From NCBI GenBank assembly GCA_019095985.1, contig CM032669.1, forward strand, positions 38,778,072 to 38,842,071: a stretch of 64,000 bases of DNA. Reading direction: 5' to 3'. The notes beneath the pieces are model-generated. The model was not told the origin of the DNA. It saw only the letters and a list, made by a program, of their open reading frames with translations, and searched no databases. Positions 37,062 to 47,881 of the stretch are shown here, one piece after another. Each line of letters starts with the position of its first letter. The first letter of the stretch is position 1. Source of the DNA: Streblospio benedicti (taxonomy: Eukaryota; Annelida; Polychaeta; Spionida; Spionidae). The translations under genes and the position numbers were made by a program.

Positions 37062-39261
37062 GTGGACCATCCCGTAGGAGACCACCGCAAAGAGATGGAG
37101 GAGCTGCGCGACATCAGTGATTGGCAGGAAGCAGCTCGACGACGGAGCTCCAAGGGGCGGGGACGACGTGCAGAGCCCACACAACCGGAATGGGTGGACC
37201 TCGGAGGAGTGGAATTTTGCGACATCAGCACTATTGCGCAGTTCATCATCAATGAACAGATGCAGCTCTATAACCAGCGCATCTGGATCCTCCGTATCAT
37301 GGGACGACATTGCTGGTTTGCCCACTGCATGCTCAACCAAGCACAGGTCGGATTCCACTTGATGGAGTTCGATTACTGGGCACAGGGATTGAGCCGTGAC
37401 CATGTGCAGTGGCTGGACAATTGAAAGTCCACATGGATCAGCTGGACAGCAAAGCTGGAATCGTATTCAGCTGCTTCAGCACCCCTCACAGAAGGCTACA
37501 GCACCGCCGCGAGGGCAACCACTGCAACGGCAGACCCAGATCCAGGACAGAGGAAAGGCGGATCCACCAAACAGATGGGTCCCCCGTGCCTCCCCGGGCA
37601 GTCAGGCACTTACGGCTGACCCACCACCTCGGAACACCATGCTGGCTATCTTGGGAAAACGCTTTAAGCCAAAGCTGGTAGCAGCAGCAGCAGTGGATAC
37701 ACCAGGGCCAATGCCGACCTATGATTGCCTGAGACACAACCCCTTGCCAGGAGCCACGTCAACAGTGATTAGTTCGTCTGTCTATCCCGGGGATGAGGTT
37801 TTGACCGCACCTCAGGACACTGCCGACATTGCAGCGGCTGTGGCACGGGCGGTGGAGGCATTGGCTCCCGCCCCACGGAGGACATCTCAGAGACCTGCAC
37901 CCGGTAGAGAAGGAAAGAGGAATTGGTCCGATTTCCTTTCTCGGAGTCTACCGGTCCCGCGGAGGACGCAAAAGAGAGCTTCAGGCACAGGGAGCCTGGT
38001 GGATGAGCTCCAAGAAACAACATCAGAGTGGCAGGATCATGCTGTGCGTGCGGAGAATGAGTTTCGCACCCTACGGGCCCAGCACGTGACAGCGGTCAGG
38101 GAACATCAGGCCGGTACGGAGAGGTGGCAACCCGATTGCGAGGCGCTCGTCGCAAGACGAGTTCAACAGCCGCGCGGCCGCCCGCAAGTATAAGTACCAG
38201 CAGAACAACGCCGAGGAGGTCAAGTTTCTGACAGAGGAGGTGGAGGAGCTGCGGGAGTGTGTGTCCCAACTGACGGGCAGCAACCAGGAGCTAGGAATTC
38301 AGATTCCTACCCTGCAAGATGAGCTAACGCAGGCACAAGGACGGATTGCAGCGCTGGAGCCAGGGTGCATACTACAATGTTCCCAACGGGAAGCTGACGC
38401 TGCGCCACGTCCCCAGCAGGAATGAGGTGCTATGGGCATCTACTGGCTCACTGCCAGACTGTCCACCGGTGAATCGAGATGCATTGGAGCAGTCGTGGAC
38501 TGAAGTCGCCAATACTCTCAAGACCCAGCAACAGGAGTTCGTGGAGTCATGGGATGAGGTGGATCAACGAGTGCAGGAAGATCCCACCTATGACGCTTAC
38601 GCCTCAACGTACGCCTGCATCAAGCAGGCCAGTGATCAGATCGGCATGGTCGCTGAGCAGGAAACTGCACCCTTCATTCCAGGGGTGCGAGCCGCAAGAA
38701 CCCTGGCAGAGGATTTGACGTGGCTCCAACCCCGTTTTGCATCCCGCATCGAAGTCCAGGAAATGGATACATCCGTGAGTGCAGACGCGGATGGCTGCCA
38801 AGAACCAGGAGCTGCAGATCGCCAGACAGCTCGCTGCTCGACAGGTTGGCGAGGTACGTGAATACGCTCGCAGAGAGGACCGTAATGCCGTCAGCCTCCG
38901 TTCTCTTTCAGGAACGCTTGGAGCCATCGCCGACTTATTGGAGCGTCTGGGAGAGTATGACGCCGCCCGAGGTGAGACTTGTACACTAAAAGCTGTGCGG
39001 GAATTGAATAGCCACCTCGACAACTTGTGTGACACCCTGGAGGACACTCACGCAGCAGCTGCACACTCGCCGCGGCGAGAGCCCGTGCAGCTGACGCCCT
39101 CAGGAGGGCACGAACTACTGTCGCTGGACATGCTGCGAGTCGCCTCACTGAGACGCGAAACGCCGCCAGTGTCAGATCCAGTCGGCGCTCTAGTCGACGT
39201 GGGTCCCAAGCAGGATCCCCACCATCCAGGACTCCGCCAGTTGCCTCAATTGCCGTTTTAA
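37062..39261 (+). other. Coiled-coil-like coding stretches downstream of the integrase remnant
   Basis: This is part of the GC-rich LTR fossil. Long open stretches (37062-37424, 37396-38193, 38346-38861, 38779-39261) encode Ala/Pro-rich and Gln/Glu/Arg-rich protein. Heptad-like segments are seen, for example LTEEVEELRECVSQLTGSN and SLSGTLGAIADLLERLGEYD. No envelope signature (signal peptide, transmembrane anchor) was seen. Standard gypsy elements need nothing here, so this may be an additional gene of the lineage or sequence captured by it. I do not recognise it. As a decayed fossil, no intact product is claimed. Confidence 0.5.
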
Positions 39262-40184
39262 ATGAAGAAGGGGCACAGCCGATGGAAGCAGAATCCCTGG
39301 ATGAGCAGATTCCTGAGGCCTTACGGACGCCAGCAGCGCTGACGGACGCCTCACGCCAGATCCCCAAGCCGTGAAGTAATCGCAGCACGAGGACAACCCG
39401 GATGCCGACAACTCATACCACACCCGTTTACGGGATTAAAGGTAGTGGGTTGCTGCGCCAAGGAAGAGGATCCTGTCAGGCGCCACCATCAGGGTTGATG
39501 AACTCGTGATGATGGTGGGACGGCCTGGACGCACCCACGGTGCAATCCCCCATTAGCCGGACGCGGCACATCGAAATTTTGGTGTCTGGGATGCCAAGCG
39601 CACTCGTCTGAACCGTCCTGTGGGAGTTGTCGCTCACCTCTGTAGGGGTTAGGCTTTTCAGTCTAAGAACGGTATGTGACCATCGTCCCCTTCCAGAGGG
39701 CGCCTAGCCCCTTCCGAATTGCGTCGGCGACGACCCCAGTTTCATGGATACTCCCTCTTATAAAACCAAAAAGTTACTTTGACCGCTGTCATCAGTATCC
39801 CAGTCCCCACGAGGATTCTTCGATACTGGGGGAGGGTGGGCCTGACTTTTTCCGTTTTCAGATAGTGCAATTCCCACAGAGCTTGATGTGGTCGTGGGAC
39901 CACTGGCTGTGCCCATGTCCCAACACACTCCGTGTGTGTTCTGTGAAGATGAACCCGCTGTCTGCCGAGCACACCTCTGGATATTTGATTGCGTGTTGGA
40001 ATGCTTATTGTGTTTTGTTGTATATAAGTTTCCATGTGAATACTCCACTCCCGTACAAGTGGAGAGGTTCAGTCCCATGGAATCTGGGGGAGTGTGTAAC
40101 AAAACTAGTTTCTCTTAGGGTCTCCAGTGCGCGGCCACACAGGTTGTCGCTCAGTCTAAAGTAGGTAACAGGAATACATATATA

Positions 40185-43100
40185 TACATTATTTAGTTCA
40201 TCTTTGCACAACACAAACACAATTTACAGTTGACAGTGTCGGCAACTCCTGTTGCCATTCTCTGCGCATGTCAAGGTCACTCAGCACAACTTCCGATGCC
40301 GAAAATCGGGTCGTACACGTGAGAGAGATGAAAGGTCCCCTCATCTCGGTTCGTGACCTGCTTCTGTTCTCGTATCTTTATCGCCTCCCTGATGTTTCTT
40401 GTTCTCCAATCCCACTCCCTATCCAGTACACTCACTTCCTCCCAGTCTATCTCATGATTGTTCTGTTTCACATGGTCTGTGATCGCACTCTTGTTGATTT
40501 GGGTTAGGGATTATTTCCTCGCTGCTCTGGTGAAAGATCCTTTAGTGTTCTGCTCCACATCCTTCATGTGTTCTTTTACACGGGTGCGCAGTTTTCTGCC
40601 AGTTTCCCCAACATACTCACTCTTGCAAGACTTACAGGGAATTTTGTACACCACTTAACATTTCTCTAGCTCATCGTAAGTGTGTAATGCTGCTACAATA
40701 TCAGAAGACAGTCCACAACATGTATTTGGAAACACAATTTATTATGTCACTTGTTACAAACGCGAGTGCTATACTCCGCGGCCATAGGATGACGTGTCCC
40801 ACTTCAGTATCACAATACTATATAACCACGTACGTCTATACGTATAGATCTACATACATGTATAGACCTAGTGGCGTAACTTCTTCTTCTCTTTCAAAGT
40901 GAACAAACTACAGGAACTAAACAAAACATATATATACAAGTTCATATACAGTGCAAGTTCATATACAATACTTTTAATTTTAACAGTCGTGTTATACATG
41001 CTAAGACTAACAAAGATGACATGTCTACACAACATTAATGACTTGCGTAGAAGGTTATGCAATGATCTCGCAAGTCTTAAAGGATATAAAGGAAAAACTA
41101 ATAAATGCACAAATCTAATATTACAAAGAACACTCAACTAGGTACTGTGCACTTATACTATCCCATGAAATAGTCGTCAAATCGCTTAGGTAGTTTCCTC
41201 GTGCGGCTTGGCCTATGATCAACAGTATCATAAGACGGTGGGGAACCACTATCATATTCTGTAGATATGTTGGTAGCTTCCACACTAGCAGGATCGTGTG
41301 GCAATGGACTACTACTATCACATTCTGTAGGCATGTTGGTAGTGTCATTACAGGATTGTATGGTGCTGAAGCCCTTGGGTTAGTCATTTCAAATGACTCC
41401 ATTGCAGGTACTGGTTCAACTGGTACAATGTCCTCTATTACATCAAAATGGTCGTCTGTGGAATCATAATGTGTTAAAACATTGTCTCTGAATTTATAAG
41501 GTGGCACGGCATAGCATTCGACCAATTTTACCTTGTATGATGACGCACGTAATTGGGACCCAGAGAATTTCCTAATATTGCACCATTGGCCATCAATTGA
41601 CGTCACTATGTAGCGATCTCTGGACTTTGTCTTGTCTCTATCTTTATACAAATATACTATGTCTCCAACTTTGATTGTTGAGCTGCTCAGAAGTGGGTTA
41701 CTGCCACCTTTGCTGATCATACTATGATGATGGTTTGACATTCTATGTTGGTGTTGTTCTTTGATGAGATTTGCATCTGACAAAGGTATTTGCTCATTGG
41801 TACACTGGTTGCGTTGTAAAAGCATCTCTCGAGCAGACAATCCCCTATTTCTTATTCTGGAGTTTAACCGAGCAGTGGCGAGTGAAAGTGTTGTTTCTGA
41901 TACTGGACCGCCATTGGGTTGCTGTCGAGCGATCTCATCCTCCAGTTCACGAATAGCCTTTTCAGCCACTGGGTTCTTGTTTTTCGTTTTTGGCACGGCC
42001 AATCTCTAATTGGACATTAATGCTTGAGAGGGTGGTGTCATTCTGTAGAGCAATGAAGCCAGGACCAGGATCAACACGCACAACAGCCATGGGTCCTTCC
42101 ATTGGGCGTATGTCCAAGCATAATGAGACCAACGCAGTACGTATACTATTGGCTTGCTCATTAGGTATCAGTAAAGAGCGGGTATAAGAGGTGGAACACT
42201 CCCTGAGAACGAATATGAGTTGTCGGCAACGCTTGATTATGTCAGCGGCAAATGACACTCCCACAGCTTCTGGGGGATCACCTGTAGACTGTTCGTTGAG
42301 ATGCTTGGGTATACACTTAAGAGAAGCACACATATGACATGACTCTGATACTTCATCTATCAAACGGTCCATATCAAGGGCAAAGAACTGCCGGCGAACT
42401 GTCTGTCGGTTGGTGCTTCGTTGGGTGGTCGAGTTTCAAATGAAGGGCAGTTAGGAGACCATGTGTCAATTTGCGAGGGATGACTATTGCCTCCGTGTTT
42501 GGGGATAAAGGTGTTGGGCGACGCACAACACGTAGACCTTCTGAGGCAAGAGAAGTTTGGGCTAAGTATCTTTTCACATCCTTGATATCTGTAGACTTCT
42601 TTGAAGGACGTGTGCCTTGAGACATATGGGCATGGGTGCGACGAAGATCTGGATCTTCCATCTGTGATGCCCGCCATGCTGCACGTGAAGCATACGGTAA
42701 TCGGTTACGGCCTTGAATGATGTCACTGGCATTGGTCAGACGTATGGTGGAGACATCAGTCTCTCTAAGGAAACAGCAAATCTGACACCTGTCTTCTTCA
42801 CATTGGGGCGCATTTCGACTGGCAAAGTCAGGCGGAACATTTGCTGATCCAGCAAGGTGATGGATGTCAACACTATGTCTGTGGGCAGCTGTCAGGAACG
42901 TTGTTACCCTGGGGCTGATGGAGAATTCACCTCGTTGTAAGCGTTGATATGCCTGCATGGATGGTTTACTTTCTGTGTAGACACTCGTGCGATGGACAGA
43001 CTGTATGATGTATGGTGAGAAGTGTTTAATGGCTGCGCCAATACCAAGGGCCTCTACCTCACAAGGAAGCCATTTCACTTGGTGTTGGCGGATCTTGGCA

Positions 43101-45050
43101 CTGTAGAAACCAGCTAAGAGGAATGAGCCATTACGATTGATGTATAGTGTTGCTCCGATGCCGGACATCTTTGTGGATCCATCAGTAATAATTACCAAGT
43201 GATCAGTAGGTCGGGGTAAGCTTATGGACTTGTGGTTATTAAGATTTTTTTTCAGCGCCAGAATCAAGTGTGATGCGAACCGGGTGTTGGTGGTAATAAG
43301 CCTTAAACTCAGGGCTTTTACTGACGTTTACCCATCTAGTAGAAGTTCCAAGGTTTGTAGGAGCGTAATCTTCTGTGTCTGTTTCATCTGCTGCAGCGTC
43401 ATCATTGCTAAGTACAATTCTTGCTCTGGTTAGATATCGTTTGTCTTTCTCCGGGAGGAATTCGCACACACTGAGGTAGTGTGTATGATCACGGCCAGCC
43501 TCCTTACATAGTGGACATGACTTGTTGGTTTGAGTAGGTCTTTGAGTAGGTCTTGGTCTGTTATGAGACTTATTGTAGTTTTGTGAAAATGACTTAAATA
43601 CCTTGGCTTCCTCGTTGGATGCGATTTCTTCCAGTAGTGAGTCTAAAGCACCAGAGATCTCCGGCTTGATTGAAGCTAGTGTCTTGGAACGGAGTGACGT
43701 TGCGTATCTTTGTTTCACAAGTTTCGGCAGCTGTCGGTGGATGAGTTGTAGCCACAAATAGACAGTCATATTTTCCAGAGACGGTGACATCTCCTCATCC
43801 TCGGTTGGTTCCTCGCCATGATGTTGAATACCACTGCCAGTTTTCATCAAATTGTCATCAACAAAAGCTAGTAACCGTTGGTAGAGGTCCTCTGGACGTT
43901 CGTTGGGTTCTCGCTGGATCTGACTGAAGTCGAGGAAATGGGCACCGGTGTTATTGAAGCCATAATGTTCCTGTAGGGCTTGCCATATTGATTCTAGGGA
44001 GGTGCAGTTCTTGGTTATGGTTGAGCGAGAAATAACTGGGGCGTAGTTAGCTATGTACCCTGGCAAAAGTTCCAACGCAGCGGCTCTTTGCACAGCTGTT
44101 TGTTTGGTGTCTCCTTCTCCTTCATCAGTAAGGCCTCTGTTGTCAGCAGCCTTTGTTTTCTTTGACCACTTAATGTTGCTTCTGAGGAATGGTGCAAATG
44201 AGGTATTAAGTGATGCTGAGTAAATTTAAGTTTGGCGCCAGTTTTCAAAGCTTGTAAGTGTCTCATTGGTAGTGAGGCATCGCTCTTTTGGTGCCCTAAT
44301 GTTGTGTGCCATGGTTGGTGACGTGGCTGACTGTTGAGAGATAGTGCAGGCAGTTTTAATTTATCCGTCCTGTGCGCGAGTGAGGAGGAGTGGGTGTATA
44401 GCCGCTGCCACCACGTAAGTGTGTAATGCTGCTACAATATCAGAAGACAGTCCACAACATGTATTTGGAAACACAATTTATTATGTCACTTGTTACAAAC
44501 GCGAGTGCTATACTCCCCGGCCATAGGATGACGTGTCCCACTTCAGTATCACAATACTATATAACCACGTACGTCTATACGTATAGATCTACATACATGT
44601 ATAGACCTAGTGGCGCATACTGTTTGTCCTTAGGGTGAACGAGAATGTTCCTGATGGTCTGTAGGGGCTTCACCGCTGTAGACACTTGGTGCTTATTGAG
44701 GATACGTGAAATACCCTCTGTTACCCCTTTTACGTAAGGTAAGATGACCAATCCTTTGGAGCCTGCTGAGTCCTTATTCTTTTTCTTTCTCTTGTCCTTT
44801 CCTCCTTTCTTCTGCTTTTCAATCTGTGCTTTCACTGTTTCAAAAGACCATCTTGGATAACCACATTTAGTTAGAGCCCCTACTATATGTTCTTCTTCTT
44901 TCTGTCTCTCTCCTGTTTTTCGGCATCGGAAGTCGTGCTGAGTGACCTTGACATGCGCAGAGATGTTTTGAAAATGACAACAGGAGTTGCCGAAACTGTC
45001 AACGGTAAATTGTGTTTGTGTTGTCAGAGATGTGAACTTACGTTTTTTTT
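40185..45050 (-). mobile_element. Penelope-like element copy 1, truncated, split by an LTR element
   Basis: Minus strand. The segment upstream of the insertion (44925-44620) encodes the linker after the reverse transcriptase (GYPRWSFETVKAQ, then LVILPYVKGVTEGISRILNK and a VHPKDK end). The downstream segment (40670-40275) encodes the GIY-YIG endonuclease, with the CX2C-type start IPCKSCKSEYVGETGRKLRT and EAIKIREQK later. The reverse transcriptase itself is absent. About 105 bp at the two outer ends (40200-40305 and 44920-45030) are inverted copies of each other. The copy is broken, with about two or three breaks besides the insertion at 40675-44615. Confidence 0.8.
40675..44615 (-). mobile_element. 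Short-LTR retroelement, young, internally incomplete
   Basis: Direct LTRs of 202 bp at 40675-40876 and 44414-44615 differ at a single base, so the insertion is recent. Read on the minus strand the LTR has a TATA-like GTTATATAGTA and an AATAAA signal, and TGGTGGCAGCGG follows the 5' LTR as a possible primer site. Parts recognised are a Gag-like frame with a Cys/His cluster (CPLCKEAGRDHTHYLSVC), a protease-type LDSGA, RNase H (IITDGSTKMSGIGATLY), and integrase with a DDE-type core (FAADIIK, VVRVDPGPGF, VAEKAIRELE) and C-terminal region. The element is broken and incomplete, with a few breaks. The clade (Ty3/gypsy or BEL-like) is not certain. It sits inside Penelope copy 1, and a relative lies at the window's right edge. 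Confidence 0.85.
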
Positions 45051-45228
45051 CCCGTATTTTTACGATTTTTGACCCCTGAAAATTCATTACGTCCGGGACA
45101 TGTGTTTATTACGGGATTTTACTAGTGTCAGAGAAATATGGACAGTTAATTAAAATACAGCTTGATCAGCGCCATTTAAGCGTTCATAAAGCAATCTTTA
45201 TTTGTAAGAAACAAACTGGTTCACGAAG

Positions 45229-45866
45229 GTAATTTATCTAGTGCGAGAAAACATGTTTGCACACTGCTGTATTTGCGTTGGGATAAATGCATGTTGCCTA
45301 GGGAACTAGTATGACCAGCAAGTGCGCATTTCCAAAATTGCTACTGGGGTAGGAATAAGATGTCAATCTGTTGAAACTTCTTTTAATATGCTTAGAATAT
45401 TAAAGTAACAGTAAAATATATAATCTACTATCATTCCTAATAGGGTTTCACATAAAGGTATCTATTTTTAATCACGATGACACTGCTTCAAAATGCCATT
45501 TGATGGACTTATATGATGAAGCATGTGACAGTCTCTGTCAGAGGGGTAAATGGCAAATGCTTGTTTAATCTAAATATTAACTACTTTATCAATTCTTGTT
45601 GGATTTTGGTGATCTTTTTTTTATTGATTTCCATGATATCTAGATTTTTTCTTCCAATTATCACTTTTTTTTTCATTTCACCCCAGAGTAGTTTACAATA
45701 CTAGTAAATATACTATAGTATTTCCCTTATTATTGTTTATTATAAGTAGAACAACATTAAGATTTTATTAAGATTTTTTATATTTTTTATTAAGATTTTT
45801 GCTTGAAAATTAAGATTTTTCATGGCTCTGATTAAGATTTTCAACGCTGACGGGTTAACATCTCTG
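45229..45866 (+). repeat. Repeat R, copy 2
   Basis: Direct, diverged partner of 28253-28969. It ends in the same ACATCTCTG word, after which the sequence changes: copy 1 runs into the GC-rich LTR fossil, copy 2 into about 30 bp that match the 3' end of Penelope copy 1 in inverted orientation (TGTGCAAAGATGAACTAAAT). Confidence 0.65.
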
Positions 45867-46071
45867 TGTTGTGCAAAGATGAACTAAATAATGTATATGA
45901 ATTCATAAATATTTTAGTAAACAACTTTATTGTCCATAAGTCAACTTTGTTCTAGCGAGTATACATCATTTCAGTATGTATCTTAATTGCCCATAAGTCA
46001 ACGTTGCTCTAGCGACGCCGTGTTCTTTGAACAATTCTGATCTAGTTATATCTGTTTCTGTTGATATTTAG

Positions 46072-47208
46072 AGTTGTGCAGAAAAAGACAATATGAATAT
46101 TGAAGATAATGACATAGATGCCTCCTCCATATTTGAATTAGTGAAAAGTCCTATTATTGAAGAAAGACTTGATTTGGAAGACGGAGAAATTGATGTAAGC
46201 GATGAGTTTGAAATCATCAATGAAGATAGCAACTTATCACTCGTTAGAGCAATAACTACAGAAGATAACGATAATGGTTTTAACTTTGACTGTAAAAATA
46301 AGAACTATGGTCTTGAAATGAAGCGAGAAGAGGGTGAAGATTCTATGAGTGAGAATATATCAAACAAAATTGATAAAAACAAAGAGATTACCTCTGTTGA
46401 AAATGCATCTTTGGTTGAAAGTAAGGTAATTGAGATTAAAAGTTCTGATGATAAACTATCAAATGAAATAGATAAGAATGTTGACAAACCTAGTTTGATA
46501 TCGTCAACAGGTGACTCAAATGATTCATGTGTCGATCTTCAAGCCAAAGAAGGTTCACTTGGGAAAGAGCTGGAGAAGCTACAGAAAAGAAAGAGGAAAG
46601 CAACCAAAATTCACACACCAAAAGTGAGCCATGGCAACAAAAAGAAGAGGTCACAGTTTATGTCGCCTGCCATCTATAACATTGATTCAAAACCAACAGG
46701 AAAATCTTGTTCAACTACAGAACATAGTACTTCTTTGCTTGAAACTCCTCCAGCCAGATTCAAACCAGCTTCCATTAGAACAACATTTTCAGGCAGAGAT
46801 GCGTTTCCTACAGAAAGAAAATTTCTTTTTGATAGTTATGAGAGTATTAAGCCTTGTGTACCACCGAAAGATAGAGAGAATATAGGATATAGTGATCTTA
46901 TTAGTGACAATGTTCTGAACGAAGGTTCACCCAAAGTTGGTAACACAAGTTTTGATAAACGACCATTTGAACGCGAATTATGCTTGACATCGCATTCTGA
47001 GGGCAAACATTCAAAGGATAGGGCTTGTATACCTTGCGTAGATGGAGACATTTCAAATAAGAAGTCAAAATACACACATGAGAGACAAAAAGGAAGTTTG
47101 TCTCAAAAACACACACCGGTCCGTTTTGTTATTAGCAAGAATTTTAAGAGAGTCTCCAAATCGTCGCATACACTTGCTAGTAATACAGATAGAAATAATA
47201 AATATTAA
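46072..47208 (+). CDS. Host gene terminal exon (unknown nuclear-type protein)
   Basis: The acceptor GATATTTAG ends at 46071. In phase 0 the exon reads SCAEKDNMNIEDNDIDASSI and stays open for 378 codons to a stop at 47206-47208. The first about 160 residues are strongly acidic (LDLEDGEIDVSDEFEIINED). A basic cluster follows (LQKRKRKATKIHTPK and NKKKRSQF), a likely bipartite nuclear localisation signal. The rest is Ser/Thr/Lys-rich with a more ordered-looking part (PARFKPASIRTTFSGRDAF). An ATG at 46093 could start a shorter product, but the phase match to the 27750 donor favours an internal exon. No family was recognised. AATAAA near 47356 is a possible polyadenylation signal. Confidence 0.75.
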   Translation, partial: SCAEKDNMNIEDNDIDASSIFELVKSPIIEERLDLEDGEIDVSDEFEIINEDSNLSLVRAITTEDNDNGFNFDCKNKNYGLEMKREEGEDSMSENISNKIDKNKEITSVENASLVESKVIEIKSSDDKLSNEIDKNVDKPSLISSTGDSNDSCVDLQAKEGSLGKELEKLQKRKRKATKIHTPKVSHGNKKKRSQFMSPAIYNIDSKPTGKSCSTTEHSTSLLETPPARFKPASIRTTFSGRDAFPTERKFLFDSYESIKPCVPPKDRENIGYSDLISDNVLNEGSPKVGNTSFDKRPFERELCLTSHSEGKHSKDRACIPCVDGDISNKKSKYTHERQKGSLSQKHTPVRFVISKNFKRVSKSSHTLASNTDRNNKY

Positions 47209-47881
47209 ATGAGACGTGCATAATGAAACAATTGATGAATTACTGTCATTACAGATTGCTAAAAAAATTGTTGGTTCATGTTTTGAATGTAATACTAAAT
47301 ATTACTAACTAGGCAGACTACTAACCATTTATGTCCATAAAAACTCCGCTAGTAGTAATAAAAACCCACTAGATTTCTGCTTGGGTTCTTTTAACTATGT
47401 GTACTTCTTTGGAAAAAAGAACTAGATTAAAACTTTTTTTAATCTTAAGATGTATAAGGTTTCAATCATAGATAATTACTCATTGACTTTGAATCATGTA
47501 GTATATCAAATGTTAATTATGATGTTTTTTGTAAGTTTAATTTAACAGGATTTCACCTACTTTTGTGCATTTTTGCCGAGCATACCTTGATAGCTTTCAA
47601 ACCATCCTGGTTCTTCGTCAGTCTGCCCTCAATTTGCCCGCTCGTCACGTGATGGGACATCATCGACGGGGGCGTGTTGGCGCAGATGGCTGGCAAGTAT
47701 GTGGCCCCCCATGTCTAGTTAGAAATGCACAAAAGAAGGTGAAATCCTATGAAATTTTGTATCTTAAATTGTAAATTTTGTATCTTAAATTTGTAAATAC
47801 CAAGTGCATGTAAAACTTGTATTGTTGCATCATTGATTCTTATGAATAAATGAGATTTTGATTCGTTGAATTGTAACTTGA
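47209..47881. other. 3' flank of host gene; possible Penelope 3' remnant
   Basis: AT-rich. On the minus strand the 47540-47740 stretch reads a remnant like QTDEEPGWFESYQG, reminiscent of Penelope 3' ends but too short to be sure. At 47750-47800 a GTAAATTTTGTATCTTAAATT unit occurs twice in tandem. Confidence 0.4.

Larger units (their letters stand above)
28970..40180 (+). mobile_element. GC-rich Ty3/gypsy-type LTR retroelement fossil with extra coding region
   Basis: Recognisable parts on the + strand in order are a Gag-like region about 30946-31464 (WKKLERGMSSDSLQRTYDAL), a zinc knuckle near 31720, and a protease-like VDTGET near 32835 and LLGMNW near 33690. Then come reverse transcriptase about 34550-35020, RNase H about 35340-35590, an integrase remnant about 36430-36600, and a further coding region 37060-39260 rich in Gln/Glu and coiled-coil-like helices. 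A purine-rich tract and a 3' LTR start (TGTAACAAAACTAG) lie at about 40095. The 5' LTR was not found. The fossil is badly broken, with dozens of breaks, so old. It is much more GC-rich than all its neighbours. A solo LTR of the same family sits inside it. Confidence 0.75.
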
